DNA of 64,000 nucleotides from Zoroaster sp. YZ-2022 (taxonomy: Eukaryota; Echinodermata; Asteroidea; Forcipulatida; Zoroasteridae), in NCBI GenBank assembly GCA_029582265.1, contig CM055834.1, positions 744,001 to 808,000 on the forward strand, written 5' to 3'. Both the position numbers and the translations under genes were made by a program. Positions 33,837 to 44,772 of this stretch are shown one piece after another. Positions within the stretch are counted from its first letter, which is position 1. Every line of letters starts with the position of its first letter. The notes beneath the pieces were generated by a model. That model saw only the letters and a program-made list of their open reading frames with translations. It did not search any database and was not told where the DNA came from.

Positions 33837-34236
33837 CTTTTACTGTCCATCACTCAACTCAGCATGATCACAGCTTTTATTCGACCATAATATGAAGGCT
33901 ATACGACGAATTTGAAAAATTTACCTTTGTGAGCTGAAAATCGGCGGCCATCTTGGATTTGAAGGTCAAAACCAGGTCAAATCATCAAACACACATCAGA
34001 TATGAATTCCTCGACCTAAAAAACCCTAGTAACCACATACTGAGCAGCACTGTAGGCTAAACCAATGAAAAAATAATTTTCAAAATGGCCGCCGTCGGCC
34101 ATTTTGGATTTTGGGCTCTCACGGATTCCGCCCACACTTTCGCAAGGTACACCCCCGCTAATTTTGTTATTTAACCTTCATAGAAGACGAATCCACTGAG
34201 AAACAAACCTTCGCTCTCCACGGTCACGGAATTGCT
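33837..34236. repeat. Right long terminal inverted repeat of the XPG transposon
   Basis: Inverted copy of 29771-30170, 400 bases by the same end points. It differs by scattered substitutions and small indels. Confidence 0.85.
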
Positions 34237-34480
34237 ATAGTGTAAAGCACTGAGAGTATTGTGATAAATTTTGCACAAACAAAATATGCACATGCATTTT
34301 GGAAAAGTTAAATTTTGTGAATGCTTCTTTTCATACTTTCCTCATGACTTAGGCTCAGCATTGAGCTGAAACTTTCGCGGGTCGGTTGTTTAATGTATAT
34401 CTTGATTAAGAGGAATGAAAGCATACAGTATACCTAGAAGCCATTTTGGCTACATTACCAGTGCTGTGCCTTCCCATGAA

Positions 34481-34787
34481 CCTTCCTATTATAGTTGCAC
34501 TTTAGTGGGAAGTTGCTAAAAGGTCAAAATCAGTCAACTGCCTGTTTTGACTGTTGACTCAAATGTGCACACAGGGGCATTTTTGACTGGTTTTTATTGT
34601 CATTTTGACCACCCTGAACAATACCAGACAATGCTTTTACCAGTCAAAAACAGTCGACTCATTTTAACCTGTAAATGTACTTACTACACATAAGGTTTGA
34701 CAGTGTTTGACTTTTAAGTGCACTAGATATACCTTGGCAAGTATATCAACATTTTGACTGATTTTGACCCTTGTAGTAGTAGGAGGG
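34481..34787. mobile_element. TTAA-type MITE, 'CCCTCCTACT' long family, 307 bp
   Basis: Right end GTAGGAGGG followed by TTAA (34788-34791). The left flank has decayed to TGAA. Otherwise close to 11680-11987. Confidence 0.8.
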
Positions 34788-35397
34788 TTAATGACTCAGA
34801 TCACCCTGAAATATCATTCTTCACTCAAGCTAAATAGAATGTTGTCACTCAGGCTACTCAATTCACCTTATTCATGAGTCAGCCATCTAATGTCTTATTC
34901 CCTGAATACACAGCCCTATGATTTCTCCGGATTTTTCCTGATTTCAGGATTTTTTTATTTTTACAAATCTCCCTTTGCCTCAAAATTTTCTTGTAAGAAG
35001 AGAAGTCGCCATCACCAAGGAAAGAAAGACGTAGAAAAGGAAGGAGAAAGAAGCATTGTGTCCAAACCTCTAGTTTCTTGTTTGTGGGGATGTGGATGTG
35101 GAGAGTCTGTAAATCCCTCCAAAATTAAACATCCAGGAGGTTCAGCGGGCTTTGTCCTCTATATCTACATGTAGGTCTCGATCTAGTATCTAGATCTAGA
35201 CCAAAGGGAGACCCAGGCCCAATACCCATTTTTCAGGATTTTTACTTTTGTCAAATCACACCCCAGGAAGCTTGTATACCTGTACATATGTACATGTACA
35301 TATGCTCATTTTAGTAACCTGCAGAATTTTGTCTGGAAATAGATACATCCATTTGTTTATTCCTTATGTCAGGAATGAATTTTTTTTGGAACTAGAT

Positions 35398-35520
35398 TAT
35401 TGGGCCTTCTTGCGACCGCTGGTGCATGCAGCATGTAAGCTACATGGTTGTGAGAAATACAGCCCCAGGCAATTATATGTGCGCTATATAAGTCCACACA
35501 TTATTATTATTATTATTATA
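35398..35520 (+). repeat. SINE 3' end, plus strand
   Basis: GTGCGCTATATAAGTCCACACATT followed by (ATT)n matches the 3' end of the tRNA-SINE family. Only the last 40-50 bases are clear; the upstream part is diverged. Confidence 0.55.
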
Positions 35521-36138
35521 AAAGTCTAGCAGGCAGCTTGTTACCTGGGCATCACACTGATTAATGTGGACTGTCGATTCTTTTCTCATTCAAGTGTTAA
35601 TGGTTAACCAGGGAAATGTTTATTAACAAGATATACAGCTGGCCCCATACCCAAGGGGGGTGGGGATGGGTGGTGGGGGTGGGGGATGGGGGTGCAAATC
35701 AAATGATTCTGTACATTGTTTCCTTTCCATTTGCTACTTTGACACCCATCCAAAACAGTAAAGTGAATTGGACTTGGAATATATCACGGCAGTAGTTATT
35801 AAACCTAAACAGTGTTTTTGGAGATGTCTTATAAAAATGGGAGATTTATATGGTGTCTGCCATTGACAATAATATTTGCCTGTCATACATGTAGTTACAA
35901 AATGTTTTTTTGTTTTTGTAAGCAAGTAATTAAATCATGAATTATAACCAAAAAGATTTAGAGGGTCACAGGGTTTGCTTTTATGGATGTTTTATAGTGC
36001 AGCCCATCATTATTGTAATTTATCTTTATCTTTTTTTTTTTTTTTTTTTGGTTTACTGTAAATTTGTAAACATTTGAATAATTTTGTTATTCCTTTGAAC
36101 GAAAACTAAATGTAAATTATTCAGAATATCAAATTTAA

Positions 36139-36752
36139 CCAGTTCGCTTCGCTTTTTTTGTACAGCGGATCGGAGAGCGTCTAAACACGCATTCCGATTT
36201 TTATGTGTGTCACCGGGAGACTTGTCAACACGCCACACGTGGCGTGCCGTCGTGGCGGCTGACGTGTACTGTATACACGCAATCGTTTCTCAGAGTCCAT
36301 GGGATCACGGTTCGGTGGCCCCGGACAAAATGCACTCCAAATACTGAACGAGTTCACTCTTTTTGTTGATTTTTGCCTAATCCCTTTATCCAAGACCTGT
36401 TCCTTTGACGTACCAGTCAAGCATTTGTAAAGACGGATTTATATCCATTGTTTACGAGGCATTCGATCTCTCCAGGTATGCCGTCTTTTCGACCGGGCGC
36501 TGGTCGCTAATAGGCCGTTGCATCGGAGCTTGCCAACGGTCTAATTGTGCTGAACAAACACAACCGTAATTAAAAAACTAGCCATTTAATTCTCAAAATG
36601 TCAATGAGTAAAGGTGTTTATTTGGTTGTCCGAACTTAGTTTCATTGACAAAAAAAAATATTAATGGCTAGAAATTTTTTCAGATTTTTCACTGAAAATA
36701 AACCCGCACGGGGGACCGGAAAAAAAAAATTAATATTCCCGACGTCAACTGG
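36139..36752. mobile_element. TTAA-flanked insertion in unit 1 only (614 bp)
   Basis: TTAA at 36135-36138 and 36753-36756; ends CCAGTTCGC and GTCAACTGG. Unit 2 has the empty site (48335-48352, AAATTTAACTCCACTT). Interior GC-richer (CACGTGGCGTGCCGTCG). piggyBac-type by target. No transposase ORF. Confidence 0.8.
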
Positions 36753-37340
36753 TTAACTGCACTTAAAATAATTTATTTTTTATTTTTATTGTATAGTAAT
36801 TCAACCCTTTTTAATGATTGCCAATAAACAATCCTTGTACCTTGCCATAGAGAGGTGTATTCAGATCCTCAAACTGGCTATCTGCTCCGTGCACTGCCTT
36901 TTGAGGGCGTCCTTCATGCAATTAGCAGCCTGGGCATTATTACCACCACACTGGTTAGCATCTCTTTTATATCCATTTACATTCAAGCATGAACGGTTAA
37001 CCAGGGAAGGCTTTTTCGCTAGATACAAAGTACCCAAACGTATACAGACTGTGGGTTCTTGTACACACAATTTTATAAATAGGTGCCATAAACTGCCCTG
37101 GTCTTGGTAGGCTGGGTGCATTGTCACCACTAGAGGGCTACAGTGTGCTCGGAATGGATATGGGCTGTTTGCTTTTATTGGAGCTGATATACAGAAGTAT
37201 ATTTTTCATGTACATGTACTTGTCATCATTAGGCTGATGTTTACTCTTTGAGCGAAATAAATGACAACAAACAAATGAGGTTATGCAATAAAGATGGACA
37301 ATTTTATTAAGCAAAACCACAACAAGAAATCCAGTAATAA

Positions 37341-38770
37341 CTAGATATAAGTTTTTGTCACAACAAAAACAAGGTGTTCGGTTGAAGTTAAAATGGTTAC
37401 GTCATCAATTCGAAGTGTTGGAGAAGTCAAATGTTAACGTCTGTTGAAGTTCTCGCGAGAAGTTTATTTGAATACAATATAATACTGAATTTAGAAATTA
37501 TTTTAATATTAAACTTTGACTTCCGGTTTGGACAGGAAGTAAGGTCAAATTGGGGTCACCTTTGTGTAAATACTTTTGACAATTAACAATCTCTACAATG
37601 GTACAAAAATGTCAATTTACCTCCTGTGGTTGTTGAGATGATTTTTAAATATTAAACTTTCACTTCGGTTTGGACAGGAAGTAAGGTCAAATTGGGGTAT
37701 AAATATTTTTGACAATTAACGATCTGTATAATGGTACAAAATTTGAGAATTTACCTCTTGTGGTTGTTGAGATATGATTTTTGAAAATATTAAACTTTGA
37801 CTTCCGGTTTGGACAGGAAGTAAGGTCAAATTGGGGTCACCTTTAGTAAATATTTTTCGACAATTAACAATCTGTATAATGGTACAAAAATTGTGAATTT
37901 ACCTCTTGTGGTTGTTGAGATATGATTTTTTAAATATTAAACTTTGACTTCGGTTTGGACAGGAAGTAAGGTCAAATTAGTCACCTTTTTGTAAATATTT
38001 TACTACAATTAACAAACAGTACAATGGTACAAACATTTTGAATTTACCTCTTGTGGTTGTTGAGATATGATTTTTTTAAATGTTAAACTTTGACTTCCGG
38101 TTTGGACAGGAAGTAAGGTCAAATTGGGGTCACCTTTGTGTAAATATTTTTCGACAATTAACAATCTGTATAATGGTACAAAAATTGTGAATTTACCTCT
38201 TGTGGTTGTTGAGATATTATTTTTTTTTAATATTAAACTTTGACTTCCGGTTTGGACAGGAAGTAAGGTCAAATTGGGGTCACCTTTTTGTAAATATTTT
38301 TTGACAATTAACGATCTGTACAATGGTACAAAAATTGTGAATTTACCTCTTGTGGTTGTTGAGATATGATTTTTTTAATGTTAAACTTTGACTTCCGGTT
38401 TGGACAGGAAGTAAGGTCAAATTGGGGTCATGTTTTTGTAAATATTTTTCGACAATTAACAATCTATACAATAGTGCAAAAAATGTCCATTTACCTGTTG
38501 TGGTTGTTGAGATATGATTTTTTTAAATATTAAACTTTGACTTCCGGTTTGGACAGGAAGTAAGGTCAAATCGGGGTCACTCACAACTGGAGTTTCATCT
38601 ACTTGTTAAGTTCTAAGTACATGCCAAGTTTCAAGTTCATGTGAAGTTTGCAAGTATGTTTTTGTTTGCGGACAAGATGGGGGAGAAGAAGAAGAAGAAG
38701 TAAAAAAAAAAAATTTAAAAAAAACCGAACAAAAACAAGAGGTGTTTCGGGCATATACCCGAACACCTAA
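37341..38770 (-). mobile_element. Helitron/Helentron-like element H2 with internal minisatellite (1430 bp)
   Basis: Read on the minus strand it starts TTAGGTGTTCGGG (with a hairpin) and ends with an 8-bp-stem hairpin GTTTTTGT/ACAAAAAC (37351-37370), 6 bases, then CTAG (37341-37344). Removing it joins CCAGTAATAA to TAATTGCAGG, exactly the sequence of unit 2 near 49690-49710, so there is no target duplication and the target is A|T. This is direct evidence for Helitron-type insertion. The middle is an 8-copy 147-bp tandem array (37497-38578), a feature of HINE/DINE-like non-autonomous elements. Same family as H1. Confidence 0.85.
37497..38578. repeat. 147-bp tandem repeat inside H2, about 8 copies
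   Basis: Each unit has AAACTTTGACTTCCGGTTTG, GGACAGGAAGTAAGGTCAAA, GACAATTAACAATCTGTA and TGTGGTTGTTGAGATATGAT in that order. Units differ by short indels. Confidence 0.95.
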
Positions 38771-38905
38771 TAATTGCAGGAATTGAAGAAAAACAGCTTT
38801 AAAAGGTAAATATAAAATTGCTAATTTAAAAAAAAAAAAAATATTGAACTGAATTTGTAATGTGAAACTTAAGTGGTATATAAAGTTAATGATAATATTA
38901 ATCTT

Positions 38906-39161
38906 AATTAGGAAAGTTTTCGGAAGCACCATGTAACAAATCTCTAAAGTAGAGGTGTTGGCTCTGAGAAGAGCCGGTTTTGTTCTCAACGTTTCGGCAA
39001 GTATGCTCTGGCCGTCGTCAGGAGCATACTTGCCGAAACATTGAGAACAAAACCGGCTCTTCTCAGAGCCAACTCCTCTACTTTAGAGATTTGTTACATG
39101 GTGCTTCCGAAAACTTTCCTAATTACCATTTCCCACCATGCAAAGCCTTAAATCCTATATC
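38906..39161 (+). mobile_element. Fold-back retroposon-like element FB2 (256 bp)
   Basis: A 219-bp near-perfect palindrome (38906-39124) with a short loop (near TGGCCGTCGTCAG) is followed by an unpaired 37-nt tail (39125-39161) with CACCATGCAAAGCC. It is flanked by a 12-bp direct repeat AATATTAATCTT (38894-38905 and 39162-39173). Unit 2 has the empty site with one copy of that 12-mer (55133-55144). The right arm contains GGCTCTTCTCAGAGCC, which fits the histone mRNA stem-loop pattern (6-bp stem, UCUC loop). Shares arm order (stem-loop, GAGAT, ACATGGTG) and tail with FB1. Confidence 0.85.
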
Positions 39162-39354
39162 AATATTAATCTTCTCTAAAATACATTGGTCTGAGGTGCT
39201 GTAACTTTTAAGAAAAGTGAAATAAATTCTGTTTCAAAGTAATTAAAGGAGTATTTTTTCCTAAATTATAAATTGTTTTATATTAATGACACAATGCAAT
39301 CAGCAGTAACCTCCAATTGTTCATTGTTTGGTGTTGATTCAAGGAGAGTAAGCA

Positions 39355-40330
39355 TACTCGTATAAACAGTTTTACAGACACTACCAATGTCATATCTGCT
39401 CTAAAATCAAACTTAAAGTCAAAAGTCTGACAAATGAGATATTATTGATTCAAAGTTATAAAATAAAATCACAACATAACATAAAGTCATTCCCAGTAAT
39501 TGTTTTTATTTTATTTATTTATTTTTATTTTAATTTAAGGATTCACACAGAATAATTATTTTCAAACCATTACACAGTATACAAATATTGACTGACTATG
39601 AATGGTACAGTAAAACCAGCCTCCCAAGTAAAGTTAAATTGAATAAAAGTATAATATAAAATAGTTATATTTCCTAACAAAATTAATAAGGGTGGAGACA
39701 TTTTGTTGGTGCCAGTAAATATTGTTACATAATTGATTTTTGTCTGAACACTCTTTACATAATCATTGGGCCAAAAACATTCCTGTATTTTTTCTCAGTT
39801 CTTTGGGTGCTACAGGGCTAATCAAACACATTAACCCTCACCGGTATAAACAGTTTAGTTGACACTACCAATGTCATACCTTCTCTAAAATCAAACTTAA
39901 AGTCAAAAGTCTGACAAATGAGATATTATTGATTCAAAGTTATAAAATAAAATCACAACATAAAGTCATTCCCAGTAAAAAAATTTTAAATTTTATTTAT
40001 TTATTTTTATTTTAATTTAAGGATTCACACAGAATGTTTATTTTCAAACCATTACACAGTATACAAATATTGACTGACTATGAATGGTACAGTAAAACCA
40101 GCCTCCCAAGTAAAGTTCAATTGAATAAAAGTATAATATAAAATAGTTATTAATAAGGGTGGAGACATTTTGTTGGTGCCAGTAAATATTGTTACATAAT
40201 AATAGTTCAGACTTACAAAACACATTCCACATTGATTTTTGTCTGAACATTCCTGTAATTTTTCTCAGCTCCCTTGGGAGTATACAACCCATATATGTAC
40301 AACCTCTTTGGGTGCTACAGGGCTCATCAA
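39355..40330. repeat. Internal tandem duplication of about 480 bp within unit 1
   Basis: The block with AAAGTCAAAAGTCTGACAAA, GATTCACACAGAAT, GGTACAGTAAAACCAGCCTC and TGGTGCCAGTAAATATTGTT occurs twice (about 39355-39835 and 39840-40330). Unit 2 shows the same arrangement (55315-55795 and onward), so it predates the larger duplication. The right end merges into a diverged SINE (about 40264-40495). Confidence 0.75.
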
Positions 40331-41116
40331 ACACATTAACCCTCACCGGTACCCATTTATACTCCTGGATGGAGAGAAGCAATTATGGTAAAGTGTCTTG
40401 CTCAAGGACACAAATACCAAGGTGGTTGTAGTCGGGCTTTGAAGGATGCAGCCATTGGACACTACTCCAATGCACTAATCCGCTAGACTGTGATGTTTTT
40501 TGTTACTCAAATCTTGAATTTTAAGGCATATGTTGTGAGGGTCACCTTCTATTTGTATAATTTTATTGTTTATTTCTGTAATAAAAATACAATTTGGGTC
40601 AGCTTAAACAGAAATACGTGAAATACATGATTTTCACCTATTTTGTTAAATTGTTTTTTTGGCTTGGGTTGGCCTTTTTTGTTTTGTTTGTTTTTTTTGC
40701 TTGTAAATAACTAATTATTTAGACAGTACAGATTTCTCATTCATTAAAAACAGAGCTTAACTTCCAATTGTTTGAAAACGGCAGTCCATTTACAGACCTA
40801 TCTTTATTAATGTATGTTAGGTGTATTTGTTTATTATCATTTACAAAAAAATGTTTTATTAGAAATCAAATTATAGAAATACTTGTTTCTTTATTCACAA
40901 GTTTGTACAAAAATGGCTCACATAAATAAGCCAGTATGCTAGAATGATACTTTACCACTGCACACTAAAAAAAAAAACCAAGAAATTATCATAATTCACA
41001 GTTTTATATAAAACTTACATGGTTTAAGTTGACGAATGGATTTTATCTATTTTTGTAAACGCCAATGAAATAAGCTGAAACGTGCACAGTTGATCTATTT
41101 CAAAATAAAAGGCAAA

Positions 41117-42013
41117 TCAATCTTGATCAACCTTCAAGCGTTGTTCGTGCATCTTCAGATAATACGGCATGCTGAAATCAACGATACACTGGATGTCTGC
41201 AGTCACTTTGGCTTCCCCTGGGCTTGCAGAAGCTTGCTTGTTATACTCCCGCTTCTGGAAGCCGGTACTGTTTCGGAAATGTCCGAAGCCCGGAGAATGT
41301 TCGATCATCATTTTGAACCTCTTGCCCATTGTCCATGTGTCTTTCAGACCCTTGTCCCAAGTCAGGAGAGAGTCACTGTAAGGGATTCCTAGCTTACCAC
41401 ACAGTGCGGACAGGATGCCTGCTGGGTTATCCATCAAGTCATCTCCATCAATGATGATTGGATTCTCATCCAGCTGCTTCTCCTTAAGGTACTCAAACAA
41501 TTTGTACGCTTCCTGGAAGATCACCCCTGGTGGTTTTATAGTTACTTTCTGGTCTAAAACGAAATCATCAATGGGTACATTTTCTCCAGCAATAATCCCG
41601 TGACATAATATCTTCCAAGAGGTAAAGGCTTTGCTCGGATGTCTTAGCAGAAAGACATGGCGGTACCCCTTTGGAAGATAGCCATACTTCTGATCAAGAC
41701 AATGTATTATCTCCTTGGAGAGAACAACTTTCTTACACGGATAATCTTTTTCCAGGATTGTCCTAACCCATTCGTACGTGCAGATTGAGCTTGGGAATAC
41801 ATAGCCTGTGTCTGTCTCATCTCCTTCCTCAATTGTGGGAGGGTCCTTGTCAGGAGGGCACGGATCATAATTTGAATCTGGACCGTAGTAAAACGCGGTG
41901 GAGAACAACTCGTGAAAGATCTTAGACTCTTTGATGCCACTCAAACTCTGAAGGAGAGCTGTGGACCGTGAACGTGGAACAGCCCAGATAATGACTTTTA
42001 TGGGATCATTCAT
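41117..42013 (-). CDS. Sulfotransferase-like P-loop protein 2 (298 aa)
   Basis: Intact ORF, MNDPIKVIIWAVPRSRSTAL at the N-terminus: a 5'-phosphosulfate-binding-like loop at residues 10-20. The 3'-phosphate-binding-like motif is R124-H-P...S132 in LLRHPSKAFTSW. The C-terminal half is shared with gene 1 (SALCGKLGIPYSDSLLTWDK; ASASPGEAKVTADIQ). Relative to gene 1 the loop differs (PRSRST against PRTCST). A CCTTCCCTCCTCAG upstream (about 42049) looks like a 3' splice site, again suggesting a 5'-UTR intron. It lies in duplication unit 1; the equivalent position in unit 2 is deleted (junction 59121-59210). Substrate unknown. Confidence 0.85.
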   Translation of the reverse strand: MNDPIKVIIWAVPRSRSTALLQSLSGIKESKIFHELFSTAFYYGPDSNYDPCPPDKDPPTIEEGDETDTGYVFPSSICTYEWVRTILEKDYPCKKVVLSKEIIHCLDQKYGYLPKGYRHVFLLRHPSKAFTSWKILCHGIIAGENVPIDDFVLDQKVTIKPPGVIFQEAYKLFEYLKEKQLDENPIIIDGDDLMDNPAGILSALCGKLGIPYSDSLLTWDKGLKDTWTMGKRFKMMIEHSPGFGHFRNSTGFQKREYNKQASASPGEAKVTADIQCIVDFSMPYYLKMHEQRLKVDQD

Positions 42014-42714
42014 GTTTATCCGAAACTCGTCAAGTCACATATATGCCAAACTGAGGAGGGAAGGCACAACATTGGAAATTACCAGATTATCAAATTTACA
42101 AATATTATTCAAAAAACTTTATTACTTGGTGTAAAGTTTTCACTTGATCAATCATTCATTCCTTTAAAGGGCTTTCATTTTAATATAGAAAACAGAAATT
42201 GTTATGTAAGATTTGCAAATTTGCATGGTGGAAGGACAGCATGAGTAAGGGTTTTGCGGTAGCGCCATATAAAGATGTTATAATAATTGTTGGTTCAGAC
42301 TAGAACCGGTGGTGAGCAGGGTATTAGCCAGGATTTGAAAATAGGCTGTCCAAATTTGAATGAATTGAAAAACAGGGTGTCCAAATTTTTTTCGGCAATT
42401 TTTCATAGACCATACAGTATGTAAGGCTGTAACGGTTACACGGGTTAACCGACCGAATACACAGTTACATTTTTTCAGTTCGGTTAACTGTAAACAACTT
42501 AGGGATTCCATTTGGGATTTTTTTGGCAAAAAAAATAAATAAATAAGCACGATGTCACTGTCTTTAAAAAAATCGTCTTAAACTAGGCAAGTAACAACAT
42601 CAGTGCCATCAAGAGACCTTTTTTGATAGGCATATTACATGTAATTAAGGTTGCTATCCATGATGATTGCAATTGTTACTTTTGTTAGAGAAGTGTATTA
42701 CATTGTATCATTCA

Positions 42715-43556
42715 GGATCACCCCTATTGTCTACTCCAGGATCACCCCTATTGTCTACTCCAGGATCACCCCTATTGTCTACTGCAGGGATCACCCCTAT
42801 TGTCTACTCCAGGGATCACCCCTATTGTCTACTCCAGGATCACCCCTATTGTCTACTCCAGGATCACCCCTATTGTCTACTCCAGGATCACCCCTATTGT
42901 CTACTCCAGGATCACCCCTATTGTCTACTCCAGGATCACCCCTATTGTCTACTCCAGGATCACCCCTATTGTCTACTCCAGGATCACCCCTATTGTCTAC
43001 TCCAGGATCACCCCTATTGTCTACTCCAGGGATCACCCCTATTGTCTACTCCAGGGACCACCCCTATTGTCTACTCCAGGATCACCCCTATTGTCTACTC
43101 CAGGGATCACCCCTATTGTCTACTCCAGGGATCACCCCTATTGTCTACTCCAGGGATCACCCCTATTGTCTACTCCAGGGATCACCCCTATTGTCTACTC
43201 CAGGGATCACCCCTATTGCCTACTCCAGGGATCACCCCTATTGCCTACTCCAGGGATCACCCCTATTGCCTACTCCAGGGATCACCCCTATTGCCTACTC
43301 CAGGGATCACCCCTATTGTCTACTCCAGGGATCACCCCTATTGTCTACTCCAGGGATCACCCCTATTGTCTACTCAAGGGATCACCCCTATTGTCTACTC
43401 CAGGATCACCCCTATTGCCTACTCCAGGGATCACCCCTATTGCCTACTCCAGGGATCACCCCTATTGTCTACTCCAGGGATCACCCCTATTGTCTACTCC
43501 AGGATCACCCCTATTGTCTACTCCAGGGATCACCCCTATTGTCTACTCCAGGGATC
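42715..43556. repeat. 24/25-bp minisatellite, about 34 copies
   Basis: Unit GATCACCCCTATTGTCTACT plus CCAG(G). Units of 24 and 25 bases alternate in blocks: 24-mers dominate 42840-43030, 25-mers dominate 43110-43400. A run of five GCCTAC variants (43217-43310) shows a higher-order block. The array lies 0.7 kb upstream of sulfotransferase gene 2. All plus-strand frames stay open because the unit has no stop, so the long ORFs here are not evidence of a protein. Confidence 0.97.
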
Positions 43557-44772
43557 CACAGGACTAGTGGAAGTAATATGAAACCACTACATGTGTCAGT
43601 CTGTTTTTTTAATTCCCTGTGGAAATCGTCACAGAACTTTTTTGACACTCAGTTGACAGCCAAAGTTCGGGTTCATTATGAAGAGATCAATAAAACCAAG
43701 TTAATCTGATTGGTTAAATCATTTATGTATCGTAAAGTCAGTGCTCTTGTGACATATTGTGTCCGGTATTTACATTTTTACAGCCCATTTCGTTTCCCAT
43801 AATTATTTCACTCGTGTTTTAACATTAGTAAAAGTAATGGATTAGTCTCCTTTTCATCGTTTTCCACCTGATGCCCCAAATCTATAAGACAAATTAATTT
43901 CCTTTGAGCCTGCCAAGCGCGCGCGCTCGCGAGCCATTTAGTTCTCTGCACCACGTGACGTAACTGCTCTGGGCCGCCGGGTCCAGTCCTTAATGCCCAA
44001 CTTGCAGCAGCCACAGAACATATACATGTACATACATGTATAGCTATGCATTATCCATACGCAACCACTACAAACTACAGTTCACTCCGTCCCACCCCAA
44101 CCGGCCGGTGGCATCACTTTACTACAAAGCTTGCTCAGTGTATTGTACATGCTGGAGATTTGGTCACATGTTGCTGAGGTCTGCCGGTGATTGGATGGGA
44201 TAGGAACTGGGCTTACAGTGGTTTGTGTGTGTGGTTTGTGCATGGCGCGAAAAGTACACATGGCTATGCAGAAGTCGGGAGGAACTGTCCGGGCCAAAAG
44301 TTATGAATATCGGTCTAGGCCTATTTATTGTTATCAAATCCTGCACGCTGGTCGAAAGCTACATAGAAACAGGTTCTAGTGGATGGAATAATCCAAGGAT
44401 ATCATACAAGATTTTTTTGTTTTCTGTTGCCGCCAATCTGCTTCTGTAGTTTGCCGTCCGTGAATTACCGGGGTAAATTCATGCTCTGATAGAGTACATT
44501 CCTTCAGACTGCTGACGTATGTCGAATAGTCCTACTGGCCTACTTGACGTAATTATTAAAAATAAAGCAATTACACGGAAACAAGTTTTAACAGTCGGCA
44601 TTTATTTTATAATCAATCTTACATCAAATTAAACTTTTTCCCTTTTAAGATTTCATAACGCCATGGTCACGCATACGCCCCGCGCGTAAGATGCCCTACC
44701 CTGCTGCAAAAAAACACGGACACAATCAGCAATTTGTTTTCCTGGTCAGTTAATAACTGTGTAACCGACCGT

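Larger units (their letters stand above)
29771..34236 (+). mobile_element. DNA transposon with 400-bp inverted repeats and XPG-nuclease transposase (Academ-like)
   Basis: The left repeat (29771-30170) and right repeat (33837-34236) are inverted and about 85-90% alike by eye, ending AGCAATTCCGTGACCGTGGA. They enclose a roughly 1000-codon gene (30504-33548) with an XPG/FEN1-like C-terminal domain. A long transposase plus XPG-type nuclease is the hallmark of the Academ superfamily, and the assignment rests on that. Repeats contain symmetrical GGCCGACAGCGGCC / GGCCGCCGTCGGCC motifs flanked by CAAAATGGCC. No clear target duplication: flanks CTGG and ATAG do not match. The gene has frameshifts, so this copy is inactive. 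Confidence 0.75.

Noticed and set aside
37497..38578. CRISPR-like array
   Set aside because: Repeats are contiguous 147-bp units without unique spacers, in a eukaryotic Helitron-like element.
38975..39050. Hammerhead-ribozyme-like core in the FB2 loop (CTGACGA ... GCCGAAAC on the minus strand)
   Set aside because: The core bases are close, but stem II does not pair in register with the required GAAA and no closing stem III is evident; FB1 and the 60232 insert lack it. Worth only a covariance-model scan.
42651..43709. Long open frames (up to 352 residues) on both strands
   Set aside because: They arise from a 24/25-bp minisatellite without stop codons; all frames repeat the same text and no domain is visible.
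44082..44297. Small ORF MARTVPPDFC... present in both duplication units
   Set aside because: Conserved only because the DNA is duplicated (59338-59556 is its copy); it lies in ordinary non-coding sequence without splice or domain support.
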